The translations under genes and the position numbers were made by a program. Of a stretch of 64,000 nt of DNA, positions 36,791 to 46,697 are shown one piece after another. The notes beneath the pieces were generated by a model. It searched no databases and was not told where the DNA came from. It saw only the letters and a program-made list of their open reading frames with translations. The stretch covers positions 62,001 to 126,000 of the forward strand of contig JAUIKS010000014.1 of the NCBI GenBank assembly GCA_030430565.1. The letters are read 5' to 3'. Positions within the stretch are counted from its first letter, which is position 1; every line of letters starts with the position of its first letter. Origin of the DNA: Polyangia bacterium (GTDB taxonomy: Bacteria > Myxococcota_A > Polyangia > Nannocystales > Nannocystaceae).

Positions 36791-36830
36791 GACGGCGCCG
36801 CGCTCCCGCGCGACGCCGTCTGTGTTTGTG
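36791..36830. terminator. Hairpin between convergent hydrolase and ahcY genes
   Basis: GACGGCG (36791-36797) pairs with CGCCGTC (36814-36820), followed by TGTGTTTGTGTG. It can end the hydrolase transcript and, more weakly, the ahcY transcript from the other side. Confidence 0.55.
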
Positions 36831-36861
36831 TGCCTGAAGGGTCAGGTCACACTCGCCGCCG

Positions 36862-38301
<1,440 letters not shown>

Positions 38302-38359
38302 AGCACATTCCTTCGGGAATGGCCCGCCGCGCTCGGTGCGTCGCGAACCGCGGTGGGCC

Positions 38360-38463
38360 GGTTCACGAGCGCCGTTGCGAGCCCGCGCTTCGCGGGTCGT
38401 CTCGAGCCTGGCGGACTCTCTCTCTTGAAGAAGAGGAGGGCCGTCGCAACGCTCCTCGAGACG
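38360..38463 (-). promoter_or_regulatory. S-adenosylhomocysteine (SAH) riboswitch
   Basis: On the minus strand the ahcY leader contains the conserved cores of the SAH riboswitch in order: CGAGGAGCGTTGCGAC (38443-38459), CCAGGCTCG (38402-38411 region) and GCAACGGCGCTCGTG (about 38363-38378). The first segment pairs with the last to form the pseudoknot-type fold of the family. It is known to raise expression of ahcY when SAH builds up. It sits about 60 bases upstream of the GTG start. Confidence 0.9.
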
Positions 38464-38468
38464 CGGGC

Positions 38469-38474
38469 ATTATA
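38469..38474 (-). promoter_or_regulatory. -10 element TATAAT of ahcY
   Basis: A consensus TATAAT on the minus strand, placed so that transcription starts about 38461-38463, right at the 5' edge of the SAH riboswitch. No good -35 is visible. The gene has a leader of about 160 bases. Confidence 0.75.
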
Positions 38475-38587
38475 GCAGCCGGACCCGCGCGCGTCTCGAG
38501 CCGCGCGCGCGCGTTGAATCACAAGCCGCGTGACAGCCGTGTGAACGGGCGACCGGCCGCGGGTCCGGTGGGCGCGCTCGAGAGTCT

Positions 38588-40186
38588 CTACGCGACGACG
38601 CACACGCCGGCGCGGCGGGGATCTCCCGCGCCGAACAGCGCGCCGCTCGGGGTGCGAACGACCGTGTGCACCCCCCCGAAGAACATGTTGCGCGTGGGCC
38701 AGGCGCGGTAATCGGGGAACGCGCGGGCGAGCGTCGCGGCGGCCTCGCGCGAGACGAGCGCCTCGAAGTCGAGGTGCTTTCCTTCTTGATGCAGCCGCGG
38801 CGCCTCGACGGCCGCGCGCGCGTCCATGCCGAAGTCGACCATGTTGATCAGCACCTGCAGGATCGCGGTGCGGATCCGGTTGGAGCCGCCGCTGCCGACG
38901 ATCGCCATGTCGCCGCCGGGCAGGTGCAGCGCCGCGGGCGCCATCATCGAGGACATGCGTCGGTTGTTCGGCCACGCGCCGAGGCCGTGGGGGTTGAGGT
39001 CCTCCTCGCCGAGCATGTTGTTCAGCATGATGCCTGTCCCCGGGATCATGTGACCGCAGCCCTCGCCGTTGGAGACGGTGGCCGCGGCCGCGTTGCCGTG
39101 ACGGTCGATCACGCTGATGTGCGTGGTCCCGCGCTGGCTGAGCTTGGTGTCGGCCAGCGACTTGACGAAGCGCTCGAGCCAGATGTCCTCGAGCATCGGC
39201 GGGGTCGCGCCGACGCCCACCGAGGCCTCGGCGGCCACGCGCGCTTGGTTGGTCGCCTGCTGCGCGCGCGCGAGCAGCAGCGCGTGCGCCGGGCTGCCGA
39301 AGCCGAGCGCGCGGAGGTCATCGTCGCCGGGGTGCAGGCGCGAGAGCAGCTCTAGGGTGTGGGCGATCAGCAGCCCGCCGAGCGCCGGCGGCGGGTTCAC
39401 CTCGAGCAGCGCGCCGCGGTAGCGGTGCCGCAGCGGGGCGCGGATGATCGCCTGGTAGCCCGCGAGGTCGTCGCGCGTGAGGTGCCCGCCGCCCTGCGCA
39501 CACATGCGCGCGATCGCGGCCGCGATCTCGCCCTCGTAAAACAGCGCGTCGCCCTCGCGCGCCAGGACCTCGAGGGTGTCGGCGAGCTCGGGGTTGGCGA
39601 TGCGATCGCCGGCGCCCTTGAGCACGGCCTCGCCGCCCTCGCCGGGCTTCGCGAACAGCGCGCAGGCCTCGGGGGTGATCTTGTAGATCGGGCCGACGAC
39701 CGAGAGCAGGTACTCCTCGTAGTCGCGCAGCAGCAGGCCCTCGCGCGCGGCCGCAGCGGCGGGCTCGACCAGCCGGCGCATCGGCACGCTGCCGTGCTCG
39801 CGGTGCGCCGAGAACAGCCCGCGCACGAAGCCCGGCACCGCCGCCGAGCCGAGGCCGATGTGAAAGCTCTGGGTGGCGACGCCGAAGTCCGCGACGATCG
39901 GGTAGAAGTCGAGGCCCGACATGCGCTTGCGTCGGGGCGTGTGGACGAAGAAGTCGTGCACCCGCGTCTCGCCCGCGGCGGTGCGCGCGAGGATGAAGCC
40001 GCCGCCGCCCGGGGACGAGAGCACCGGCTCGGCGACGCTCGCGGCCCACAGCGCCGCGATGATCGCGTCGATCGCGTTCCCGCCCGCGCGCATCACCTCG
40101 GCGGCGGCCTCAGCCGTGATCCTGTGTCCGGCGGCCGCGATCCCGCGCGACGCGGGTCCAGAGGTTGGCGCAGTTGCGATCTCCAC
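38588..40186 (-). CDS. Gamma-glutamyltransferase family protein
   Basis: Predicted Ntn-hydrolase that transfers or hydrolyses gamma-glutamyl groups such as those of glutathione, made as a precursor that self-cleaves before a Thr. The N-terminal GIAAAGHRITAEAAAEVMRAGGNAIDA is typical; the cleavage/nucleophile Thr is seen in GTTHISVID near residue 355, followed by NGEGCGHMIPGTGIMLNNML. Total length is 532 aa from GTG 40186. No signal peptide is visible from this start, which is unusual because most bacterial GGTs are periplasmic. A GTG at 40264 would add 26 basic residues. TATAGG at 40206-40211 is the likely -10. Divergent from mtnP. Confidence 0.88.
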   Translation of the reverse strand: MEIATAPTSGPASRGIAAAGHRITAEAAAEVMRAGGNAIDAIIAALWAASVAEPVLSSPGGGGFILARTAAGETRVHDFFVHTPRRKRMSGLDFYPIVADFGVATQSFHIGLGSAAVPGFVRGLFSAHREHGSVPMRRLVEPAAAAAREGLLLRDYEEYLLSVVGPIYKITPEACALFAKPGEGGEAVLKGAGDRIANPELADTLEVLAREGDALFYEGEIAAAIARMCAQGGGHLTRDDLAGYQAIIRAPLRHRYRGALLEVNPPPALGGLLIAHTLELLSRLHPGDDDLRALGFGSPAHALLLARAQQATNQARVAAEASVGVGATPPMLEDIWLERFVKSLADTKLSQRGTTHISVIDRHGNAAAATVSNGEGCGHMIPGTGIMLNNMLGEEDLNPHGLGAWPNNRRMSSMMAPAALHLPGGDMAIVGSGGSNRIRTAILQVLINMVDFGMDARAAVEAPRLHQEGKHLDFEALVSREAAATLARAFPDYRAWPTRNMFFGGVHTVVRTPSGALFGAGDPRRAGVCVVA

Positions 40187-40292
40187 AGACGAGCCCTGGA
40201 GAGCCCCTATACACCGGCGCCTTCGGGGCCGAAAGACCCGCAACCTCACCTCCTGAGCGATCACGCGGCCTAGACGTCGCGCCGTGGCGCGT

Positions 40293-40298
40293 TATCCT
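40293..40298 (+). promoter_or_regulatory. -10 element TATCCT, leaderless start at 40307
   Basis: TATCCT is followed by 8 bases and ATG 40307 of mtnP. It is in the region shared with the divergent GGT gene. Confidence 0.5.
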
Positions 40299-40306
40299 CC
40301 GGCGCG

Positions 40307-41227
40307 ATGCCGTCCGCAAGCGCGATTCACCCCGCCAGCCCTGAAGCCCGTTCCAAAGTCGTCCTCGGGGTCGTCGGCGGATCGGGGCTGTACGACATGG
40401 ACGCGCTCGAGCAGGTCGAGACCGCCGAGCTGACGACGCCCTTCGGCGCGCCCTCAGCCGCCTACACCCGCGGCCTGCTCCCGCGCGCCAGCGGTGAGCC
40501 CGTGCGGGTGGTGTTCCTGCCGCGCCACGGCCACGGCCACACCGTGCTCCCCCACGAGATCAACTACCGGGCCAACATCCACGGCTTTAAGCAGCTCGGC
40601 GTCACGCACCTGATCAGCGTCTCGGCGGTCGGCTCGCTGCAGGGGCCGATCGTGCCCGGTCACTTGGTGTTCCCCGATCAGTTCATCGACCGGACCAAGG
40701 GGCGCGCGGCGTCCTTCTTCGGCGAGGGGATCGCCGCGCACGTGCAGTTCGGCGACCCGGTCGACAGCCCGCTGCGGGCGCGGCTCGTCGAGGCGGCCCG
40801 TGGCGCCGGCGCGACCGTGCACGACGGCGGGACCTACGTGGTCATGGAGGGCCCGGTCTTCAGCACGCGCGCGGAGTCCAACCTGTACCGCAGCTGGGGC
40901 GCGAGCGTGATCGGCATGACGGCGCTGCCGGAGGCCAAGCTCGCGCGCGAGGCCGAGATCGCCTACGCGCTCATGGCCCTGTCGACCGACTATGACTGCT
41001 GGCACGAGAGCGAGGACGAGGTCTCGGTCGACGCGGTGATCGCCGTCGTCCGCAAGAACGCCGCGCTCGCGCGCGAGGTGATCGTCAAGGTCGCCGCCGG
41101 CCTGCCGCAGACGACCGCCGAGCTGCCCTACCCGCGGGCGCTGGAGCACGCGATCATGACGGACCCGAGCAGGATCACGCCGGCGATGCGCGAGCGCATC
41201 AACCTGATCGCCGGGCACCTGCTTTAA
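40307..41227 (+). CDS. mtnP: S-methyl-5'-thioadenosine phosphorylase
   Basis: Cleaves methylthioadenosine with phosphate to adenine and methylthioribose-1-phosphate in the methionine salvage pathway; cytoplasmic. It is a 306-residue member of the PNP/MTAP family: phosphate-binding GGSGLYD and LPRHGHGHTVLPHEINYRAN, the ISVSAVGSL segment, and the purine/ribose pocket GTYVVMEGPVFSTRAE and IGMTALPEAKLAREAEI with STDYDCWHE. The TALPEA and DYDCW details are those of MTAP rather than plain PNP. The PfkB gene follows on the same strand, and ahcY is 2 kb away, forming a methyl-cycle neighbourhood. Confidence 0.93.
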   Translation: MPSASAIHPASPEARSKVVLGVVGGSGLYDMDALEQVETAELTTPFGAPSAAYTRGLLPRASGEPVRVVFLPRHGHGHTVLPHEINYRANIHGFKQLGVTHLISVSAVGSLQGPIVPGHLVFPDQFIDRTKGRAASFFGEGIAAHVQFGDPVDSPLRARLVEAARGAGATVHDGGTYVVMEGPVFSTRAESNLYRSWGASVIGMTALPEAKLAREAEIAYALMALSTDYDCWHESEDEVSVDAVIAVVRKNAALAREVIVKVAAGLPQTTAELPYPRALEHAIMTDPSRITPAMRERINLIAGHLL

Positions 41228-41279
41228 AGGCCACGTGATCGGCCTCGCCCCAACAACGCACGATACGCCAAGAGAGCCC

Positions 41280-42221
41280 ATGAACACCAAGCGCCCTGAA
41301 CTGCTCGTCGTCGGAAGCGTCGCGATCGACTGGATCATCACCCCCAAGGCCGTGCGCGAGGAGAGCGTCGGCGGCTCGGCGACCTACTTCGCGATGGCGG
41401 CCTCGTTCTTCGCGCCGATCCGTCTCGTCGGCGTCGTCGGCGAGGACTTCCCCGCGTCGACGGTCCAGGACCTCAAGAGCTCGGGCGTGGACCTCGAGGG
41501 CCTCGAGACCATCACCGGCGGCAAGACCTTCCGCTGGAAGGGTCGCTACCACGACAACATGAACGATCGGACGACGCTCGAGACCCATCTCAACGTCTTT
41601 GAGCACTTCCAGCCCAAGCTCCCCGAGCGTTACCGCAGCAGCGAGTACCTGTTCCTCGGCAACATCCAGCCGACCCTGCAGCGCGGCGTCTACGAGCAGA
41701 TGCAGCGCCCGCGCCTGATCGGCATGGACACGATGAACCTCTGGATCGACATCGCGCGCGACGAGCTCGTCAACGTGCTCGGCAACGTCGACGTGCTCAC
41801 GATCAACGACGAAGAGGCGCGCCAGCTCTCGGGCGAGGACAACCTCGTCAAGGCCGCGCGCGCGATCCTCGAGCTCGGCCCGCGCAACCTCGTGATCAAG
41901 CGCGGCGAGTACGGCGCGCTGCTGTTCGACAGCGACGGCGACATCTTCGCCGCGCCGGCGCTGCCGCTGGAGGAGGTCGTGGACCCGACAGGCGCGGGCG
42001 ACAGCTTCGCGGGCGGCTTCATGGGCTACCTCGCCGGGCAGGGCGTCGAGCCCTCGGGCTCGGTGCTGCGGACGGCGATGATCTGCGGCTCGGTGATGGC
42101 GAGCTTCTGCGTCGAGGGTTTCTCCTACGACCGGCTGCGCGAGATCGCGATCGACGACGTGCAGGAGCGCTTCGACCGCTTCGCCAAGCTGACCGACTTC
42201 ACCCGCGCGAGCCTGGCCTGA
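41280..42221 (+). CDS. PfkB-family sugar/nucleoside kinase
   Basis: A ribokinase-fold kinase of 313 aa. The N-terminal strand LLVVGSVAIDW and GGSATYFAMAAS are the family's substrate-binding start, and the C-terminal DPTGAGDSFAGGFMGYL holds the anion hole and catalytic Asp. The ATG at 41280 has an AGAGAG ribosome-binding-like run just upstream and opens the fold correctly. It lies 52 bases after mtnP, so co-transcription is likely. Given that position a nucleoside or methylthioribose-related substrate, or an adenosine kinase role serving ahcY, is a reasonable guess; the sequence alone does not decide. Confidence 0.85.
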   Translation: MNTKRPELLVVGSVAIDWIITPKAVREESVGGSATYFAMAASFFAPIRLVGVVGEDFPASTVQDLKSSGVDLEGLETITGGKTFRWKGRYHDNMNDRTTLETHLNVFEHFQPKLPERYRSSEYLFLGNIQPTLQRGVYEQMQRPRLIGMDTMNLWIDIARDELVNVLGNVDVLTINDEEARQLSGEDNLVKAARAILELGPRNLVIKRGEYGALLFDSDGDIFAAPALPLEEVVDPTGAGDSFAGGFMGYLAGQGVEPSGSVLRTAMICGSVMASFCVEGFSYDRLREIAIDDVQERFDRFAKLTDFTRASLA

Positions 42222-42272
42222 GCGACATCCGCGCGACGAAAAGCCCTCGTCGGTGCCCGCGGGCGCTCGCGC

Positions 42273-43088
42273 TCAGTCTTCGCGCGAGTCTTCGCGCGAG
42301 TCTTCGCGCGAGTCCTCGCGCGCGCCCTCGAGCGCCGCCTCGACGGCGAAGGCCGCGCGCCAGAGCGCGAGGCCGACCCCGAGCACGGCGAGGCCGCGAG
42401 CGGCCCACAGAAGCCAAGGGGCGCCGAGGTACCACACGCCGAGCTGGAGCGTGCCGATCACGACGAGCGCGTTGACCAGCAGGACCGCGGCGGCCGCGAG
42501 CGAGCGTCGCGGCTGCTTCACGACCTCGATGAACGCGCCGACCAGCGGCCGCGGATCGACGGCGGAGCGCCCGCGCAGCACTACGCCCGCGCGCGCGCGG
42601 TCCAGGGCCAGGGTGCACCACGTCCAGCCGATCCAGAACACCAGCGCGCGCGCCCAGAAGTTCGAAATCCCGAGGGGGTCAAAGACCAGGTTGAGGATCA
42701 CGAGGCCCCGGGGCAGCAGCGTGTAGACGGCGACGAGCGTGAGCCCTGGCAGGTGCTGCAGGGCGGCGCCGACGCTCTCGCCGGGCGCGCAGCGTCGGGC
42801 CAGCCGCGTGAACACGGCGCCGGCCACGAGCAGCCACAGCAGCAGGCCGAGGATCGCCGCGAGCAGCACAGAGGCGGCGATCACGGCGCCGACGGCCTCG
42901 TGGCGCGCGATCAAGAGCGTGAACTCGACGATCAGCGACTCGGGTCCAGAGCGCAGCGCGAACGGCCCGAGGCTCGCGCTGATCGCCGCGCGGATCGGGC
43001 GCGCGAACACCAGCGCGAGCGCGAGCTTGAGACCCGCGATCGCCAGCCACAGCCACGGTGCGTCGAGGACCCGGCGAAGCGCGCTCAC
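42273..43088 (-). CDS. Multi-pass membrane protein coupled to the M1 peptidase
   Basis: A 271-residue integral membrane protein of unknown family, with about five hydrophobic segments (WLWLAIAGLKLALALVF, VGAVIAASVLLAAILGLLLWLL, LTLVAVYTLLPRGLVILNLV and two later). The start is GTG 43088, which overlaps the stop of the upstream M1 peptidase gene as GTGA, so the two are translationally coupled; the longer frame upstream is only the other reading of the peptidase gene. The C-terminus is the repeat S-R-E-D x4, encoded by perfect 12-base tandem repeats. It may anchor or assist the peptidase. Confidence 0.72.
   Translation of the reverse strand: MSALRRVLDAPWLWLAIAGLKLALALVFARPIRAAISASLGPFALRSGPESLIVEFTLLIARHEAVGAVIAASVLLAAILGLLLWLLVAGAVFTRLARRCAPGESVGAALQHLPGLTLVAVYTLLPRGLVILNLVFDPLGISNFWARALVFWIGWTWCTLALDRARAGVVLRGRSAVDPRPLVGAFIEVVKQPRRSLAAAAVLLVNALVVIGTLQLGVWYLGAPWLLWAARGLAVLGVGLALWRAAFAVEAALEGAREDSREDSREDSRED
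42276..42323. repeat. Four tandem 12-base repeats
   Basis: The unit AGTCTTCGCGCG is repeated three times exactly, plus a fourth copy with one change. It encodes the acidic S-R-E-D repeats at the C-terminus of the membrane protein on the minus strand. Copy number may vary between strains. Confidence 0.85.
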
Positions 43089-45280
43089 AGCCCGAGGCCT
43101 CCCAGCAGCGCGAGCTCGGCGAGCTCGACGGCGTCGCCGATCGGTCGCGTGAGCCCGTCCTCTCGCTCCAGCTCGGCGGCGTAGCGCGTGTTGTTCTGCG
43201 TGTAGCTCTCGAGCTCGAGGCGGCGATCGGGATCGACGGTCGCCCGCGCGACGCGGCGTCCGGGCCAGGTGAAGATCCGGTACGCCGCGCGACCGTCCCA
43301 CCAGCGCCGCACCACCTCGCCGTCTTGGAACTCGACCTCGAGCTCGACCGGGAGCACGAAGCCGCCCTTGCGGCGGATCATGACGACGGCCTCGACCTGG
43401 TCGTCGGGGAGCTCCGAGACCTTCGCGCGCTCGTCCTCGGGCGCCTCGCCCCCGACCAGCGCGCCGTGCTCGTCGCGGTGCCAGCCCGCGCTCGAGACGG
43501 CGTGCCGGTTCTTCACGCGCGCGACCTCAAAGTCGACGCGACGCACGGTGTGCAGCGCCTGATCGAAGTAGTCGTCGAGGTCGAGCTCGACCGGCTCATC
43601 GTCCGGGGCCGAGAGCCGCACGCGCGCGCCGAGCTGCTCGCGCAGCGTGCTCTGCAGGTCCTCGCCGGTCGGGTGCCGGAAGCGCCAGCGATCGGCGTAG
43701 CCGCGCAGCGCGGCGTCGAAGCGCGCGCCGCCGATCATGTTGCGCAGCGTGAACATCAGCGCCGCGGTCTTGCGGTACACGGTCGAGCCGTAGGACTCGC
43801 TGAGCTTGGGGAAGTCCTCGGCTGGGCTGTCGACGGGGACGAGCTCCATCTCGGCGAGCATGCTCATGCTCCCGAGGTCGCGCGTCGTCACCTGCTGATT
43901 CCCGAAGCGGGCGACGAGCGGCTCCTCGGTGCGCTTCCAGTCCATAAAGGTGAGCGAGTTGGAGAAGCTGTTCATGCCCTCGTCCAGCCAGGGCTGACGC
44001 TGCTCGTTCGAGGCCAGCAGCCCCTGAAAGTACTGGTGACCGAACTCGTGGATGCTGGTGAAGACCCCGCTGAATTGCTCTTCGAAGCCCACCAGCGCGT
44101 GCCATGGCTGACGCGTGATGATGTCGGAGGTCGTGTAGAAGGTCGGGTACTCCATCCCCCCCGCGCCCTTGGCGTCGCTGGGCGGGTGGACGATCGTGAT
44201 CGTCGACCACGGGTACGGGCCGAAGCGCGCGTCCATGCTCTCGAAGGCCGCGATCTGGGCGGCGAGGTGCCACTCCGCGTCCTGGGCGTGCTCGGGCTGC
44301 AGCAGCTGACGGATCCGGATCCCGCGCCACTGCCCGTGATGCTCGACGAAGTCGGGGTCGGCGACCCACGCGAAGTCGTGGACCATCTCGGCGTCGTAGC
44401 GCAGGTGCTTGCGGCCGTCCTCGACGCGCTCCTCGACGCGCACGCCGGTCGCGCCGACGATCATGTTCTCAGGGACATCTAGACGGACGGTGTAATTTCC
44501 GAAGTCCGCGTAGAACTCGCTGTTGAGCGTGAACACGTGGTTCTTCCAGCCAGAGCCCTCGAGCACCGCGACCTTCGGGAACCACTGGCCGAGCATGTGG
44601 AAGTCGCCCGCGTAGCCGGTCCGCGCGAACACTCGCGGCAGCTGGGTGATGAAGTCGAGCTCGATCGTCAGCTCGCCGTTCGGCGCGAGCGGCTCGTCGA
44701 GCGTCACCGAGGAGACGGTCGGGTCCTCGGCGCCCTCGGCCCAGCGCAGCTCGACGGGCGGACGAGCCGAGAGCTCCGCCGCGCCCTCTTCAAGGCGCGC
44801 TGCGGCGTCGTCGAGCCGCCGGACCGCGAGGATGTCGATGTAGCCCCAGCCCGCGCTCTCGTCCTCGTGCGCCAGGCTCTCACCGCGGTGACCGCCGCGA
44901 GCCTCCTGCATCCACGCGGTGTCGTCGGCTCGGAACGCGTTCATGTAGGTATGCAGCTGCAGGTCGTCGACCGTCCGGCTAGACCGGTTCCTCCACGTGA
45001 GGCGCACGGTGCCCGTGACCCGGTGGAGCTCGGCGTCGAGCCGCGCGTCGATCAGGTAGTCGGCGACCCGCGCGTCGCCGGGCACGTGCCCGCGGAGCTC
45101 GGCGGGTCGCAGCGCCTCACTCGGCTCGGGCACCGGCGCGTACTCGGGGACGGACGGTGACGCGTCACAGCCGAGACTCACGGCGCTGGCTCCCGCGCTC
45201 ATGATCAGCGAGAGCAGGACGGCGAGTGACCGCCCGCGGCGCCTCTCCGCGGTGGCGTGACCGACGACTCCCACGAACAT
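43085..45280 (-). CDS. M1-family zinc metallopeptidase, lipoprotein
   Basis: Predicted zinc aminopeptidase-like enzyme of the gluzincin M1 family, 731 aa. The zinc motif HEFGHQY lies near residue 410 and the third ligand Glu in WLDEGMN about 19 residues later, so it should be active. The N-terminal beta-sandwich is as in the family. From ATG 45280 a lipoprotein signal ends at the lipobox V-S-L-G-C; in-frame starts further upstream make the signal implausibly long. TACGCA lies 9 bases upstream. The enzyme is thus in the envelope, with the coupled membrane protein encoded next. tsaE is divergent. Confidence 0.87.
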   Translation of the reverse strand: MFVGVVGHATAERRRGRSLAVLLSLIMSAGASAVSLGCDASPSVPEYAPVPEPSEALRPAELRGHVPGDARVADYLIDARLDAELHRVTGTVRLTWRNRSSRTVDDLQLHTYMNAFRADDTAWMQEARGGHRGESLAHEDESAGWGYIDILAVRRLDDAAARLEEGAAELSARPPVELRWAEGAEDPTVSSVTLDEPLAPNGELTIELDFITQLPRVFARTGYAGDFHMLGQWFPKVAVLEGSGWKNHVFTLNSEFYADFGNYTVRLDVPENMIVGATGVRVEERVEDGRKHLRYDAEMVHDFAWVADPDFVEHHGQWRGIRIRQLLQPEHAQDAEWHLAAQIAAFESMDARFGPYPWSTITIVHPPSDAKGAGGMEYPTFYTTSDIITRQPWHALVGFEEQFSGVFTSIHEFGHQYFQGLLASNEQRQPWLDEGMNSFSNSLTFMDWKRTEEPLVARFGNQQVTTRDLGSMSMLAEMELVPVDSPAEDFPKLSESYGSTVYRKTAALMFTLRNMIGGARFDAALRGYADRWRFRHPTGEDLQSTLREQLGARVRLSAPDDEPVELDLDDYFDQALHTVRRVDFEVARVKNRHAVSSAGWHRDEHGALVGGEAPEDERAKVSELPDDQVEAVVMIRRKGGFVLPVELEVEFQDGEVVRRWWDGRAAYRIFTWPGRRVARATVDPDRRLELESYTQNNTRYAAELEREDGLTRPIGDAVELAELALLGGLGL

Positions 45281-45417
45281 GGGACTGCATGCGTAGCACC
45301 CCGGTTTCGTCGCGTGCAACGGCGGGGAGAGCGGCTTGGGGGACATGGTCACAAAAACCATGACAATTGCGCTCACTCACGCGTGCTCGCGCCGTACAAT
45401 CTCCGCGCGGTGCCCCT

Positions 45418-45987
45418 ATGTGGTGTGAAGACCCCGGTCAGGATGTCACGGCCAAGCTCGCGGGAGCGCTCTCCGAGCCCCGGCTGATCGAGCGCGGACG
45501 CGCGCTCGGTCGCGCGCTCCGTGGCGGCGAGGTGCTGCTGCTCGACGGGCCCATGGGGGCGGGCAAGACGACCTTCACGCGGGCCCTCGCCGAGGGGCTC
45601 GCGGTCGACGACCCCCGTCAGGTGCGGAGCCCGACCTTCGCCCTCTGCGTCGAGCACCCGGGACCGATTCCCCTCGTTCACATCGATCTGTTTCGCCTCG
45701 AGCCCGGAGCTCAGCAGGCCGCTGGGTACGCCGCGTTTGAGGCCCTTGGGCTCGATTTTGAAGATGATTGGTTGTACGCGCCCGATCGTGTGCTGGTCGT
45801 CGAGTGGGCGGAGCGCTGGCGGAGCCCGCCGCCCGATCACGTCGCCATCCGGCTCGCGCATGTCGCCGGCGACCCGAGCGTGCGTCGACTCGAGGTCGCG
45901 CGACCTTCCGCCGAGGCGGAGCGCGCCGGGGCGGCGTTGATCCGCTGGGCCGAGTCGGTGCGCGACGACCCAGCGGCCGATCGTTGA
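45418..45987 (+). CDS. tsaE: tRNA threonylcarbamoyladenosine biosynthesis ATPase TsaE
   Basis: The ATPase that drives turnover of the TsaB-TsaD complex making t6A37 in ANN-decoding tRNAs; cytoplasmic. Walker A is GPMGAGKTTFTRAL, followed by SPTFALC, the VHIDLFRL strand, and VLVVEWAERW. At 189 aa it is a little longer than the usual ~150 because of a Leu/Ala-rich N-terminus and a short tail. ATG 45418 is used; TACAAT at 45395-45400 gives a leader of about ten bases. tsaB and tsaD are not in the window. Confidence 0.9.
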   Translation: MWCEDPGQDVTAKLAGALSEPRLIERGRALGRALRGGEVLLLDGPMGAGKTTFTRALAEGLAVDDPRQVRSPTFALCVEHPGPIPLVHIDLFRLEPGAQQAAGYAAFEALGLDFEDDWLYAPDRVLVVEWAERWRSPPPDHVAIRLAHVAGDPSVRRLEVARPSAEAERAGAALIRWAESVRDDPAADR

Positions 45988-46266
45988 CGATACAACGCTC
46001 GCGTCGTTGCGGTCTCGAAGGCGGTGAGTCGACGCCTCGAGGTGACGCCGAGAGCCCCCGAGGGCGCGGCGTCTCGTGGCCTGCAGACAGCGGCGAGAAT
46101 CAAGAGGCGCGACAGGGGCGACGACACTTTTTTCGATTTTTGCGGCTCCTAGGGCTTTGCAGGGGCGTAGAACGGGTCTATGGTGCGTCGCGGTGTGTCG
46201 GACACACGCTCCGGCCCACGAAACCGCATACACCCCTCTCATTCGACAGAACGAAAGAACACCGCA
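45988..46266 (+). promoter_or_regulatory. Promoter and leader of the histone gene
   Basis: A well-formed sigma70 promoter: TTGCAG (46157-46162), 16-base spacer, TATGGT (46179-46184), giving an mRNA leader of about 75 bases before ATG 46267. That is unusual here, where most genes look leaderless. A T-rich run (TTTTTTCGATTTTT, 46128-46141) just upstream may be an UP-like element or a terminator for tsaE. The rest holds no gene. Confidence 0.6.
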
Positions 46267-46461
46267 ATGGCAGGCAACAAAGGGAACAACGAGATTCTTG
46301 TCGTGGGCAGCAAGGTCCGAGAAGTGATCCGCCAGGCTGGTATGCGCAGCGATGGTGAGCTGGTCTCGGCCGTGTCCGAGAAGGTCCACGAGCTGCTCCA
46401 GCGGGCCATCCACCGTTGCAAGAACAACAACCGCAGCACGGTTCGTCCCCACGACGTGTAG
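46267..46461 (+). CDS. Bacterial histone-fold protein (HBb type)
   Basis: A 64-residue protein with a single histone fold, related in layout to the Bdellovibrio histone HBb (Bd0055). Helix 1 is SKVREVIRQAG, the long helix 2 SDGELVSAVSEKVHELLQRA, and helix 3 follows the Arg-Thr pair in R-S-T-V-R-P-H-D-V, the diagnostic R-T...D element of loop 2. Such proteins form dimers and bind DNA, bending or coating it. It is expected to be nucleoid-associated. The ATG at 46267 starts right at the fold; a longer in-frame start would begin inside the leader. The strong promoter suggests abundant expression. No other subunit gene is next to it. Confidence 0.82.
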   Translation: MAGNKGNNEILVVGSKVREVIRQAGMRSDGELVSAVSEKVHELLQRAIHRCKNNNRSTVRPHDV

Positions 46462-46684
46462 CGACGCCGGGCTCGGCCCCGGATAACAATCCAAACCATC
46501 GGTTCGCGCCCCGGCGCGGCGCCGTTGAGCTTCAGACGTAACGAGTCGCGGCTCTCTTTGAGACGGGAGCGCAGCGTCCGAATTCTATCCCGCGCCTGAC
46601 CTCAACGACCAAGCGTCAAGCGTAAGAACCTCGAGTGACCCCGTATCCGAGCTTCGGTGCGGGGTGCTCGACGTCTCGGGGGGG

Positions 46685-46690
46685 TACAGT
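46685..46690 (+). promoter_or_regulatory. -10 element TACAGT, leaderless start at 46698
   Basis: TACAGT is followed by 7 bases and ATG 46698, with no Shine-Dalgarno. Confidence 0.55.
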
Positions 46691-46697
46691 TCGAAGC

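Noticed and set aside
43088..43301. N-terminal extension of the membrane protein gene at 42273
   Set aside because: It is the other frame of the M1 peptidase gene; the GTGA overlap at 43085-43088 gives the real start.
45341..45366. Inverted repeat ATGGT...ACCAT around CACAAAA between the M1 and tsaE genes
   Set aside because: Short stem of 5 bases, no T tract, and not a match to the dispersed element spacing.
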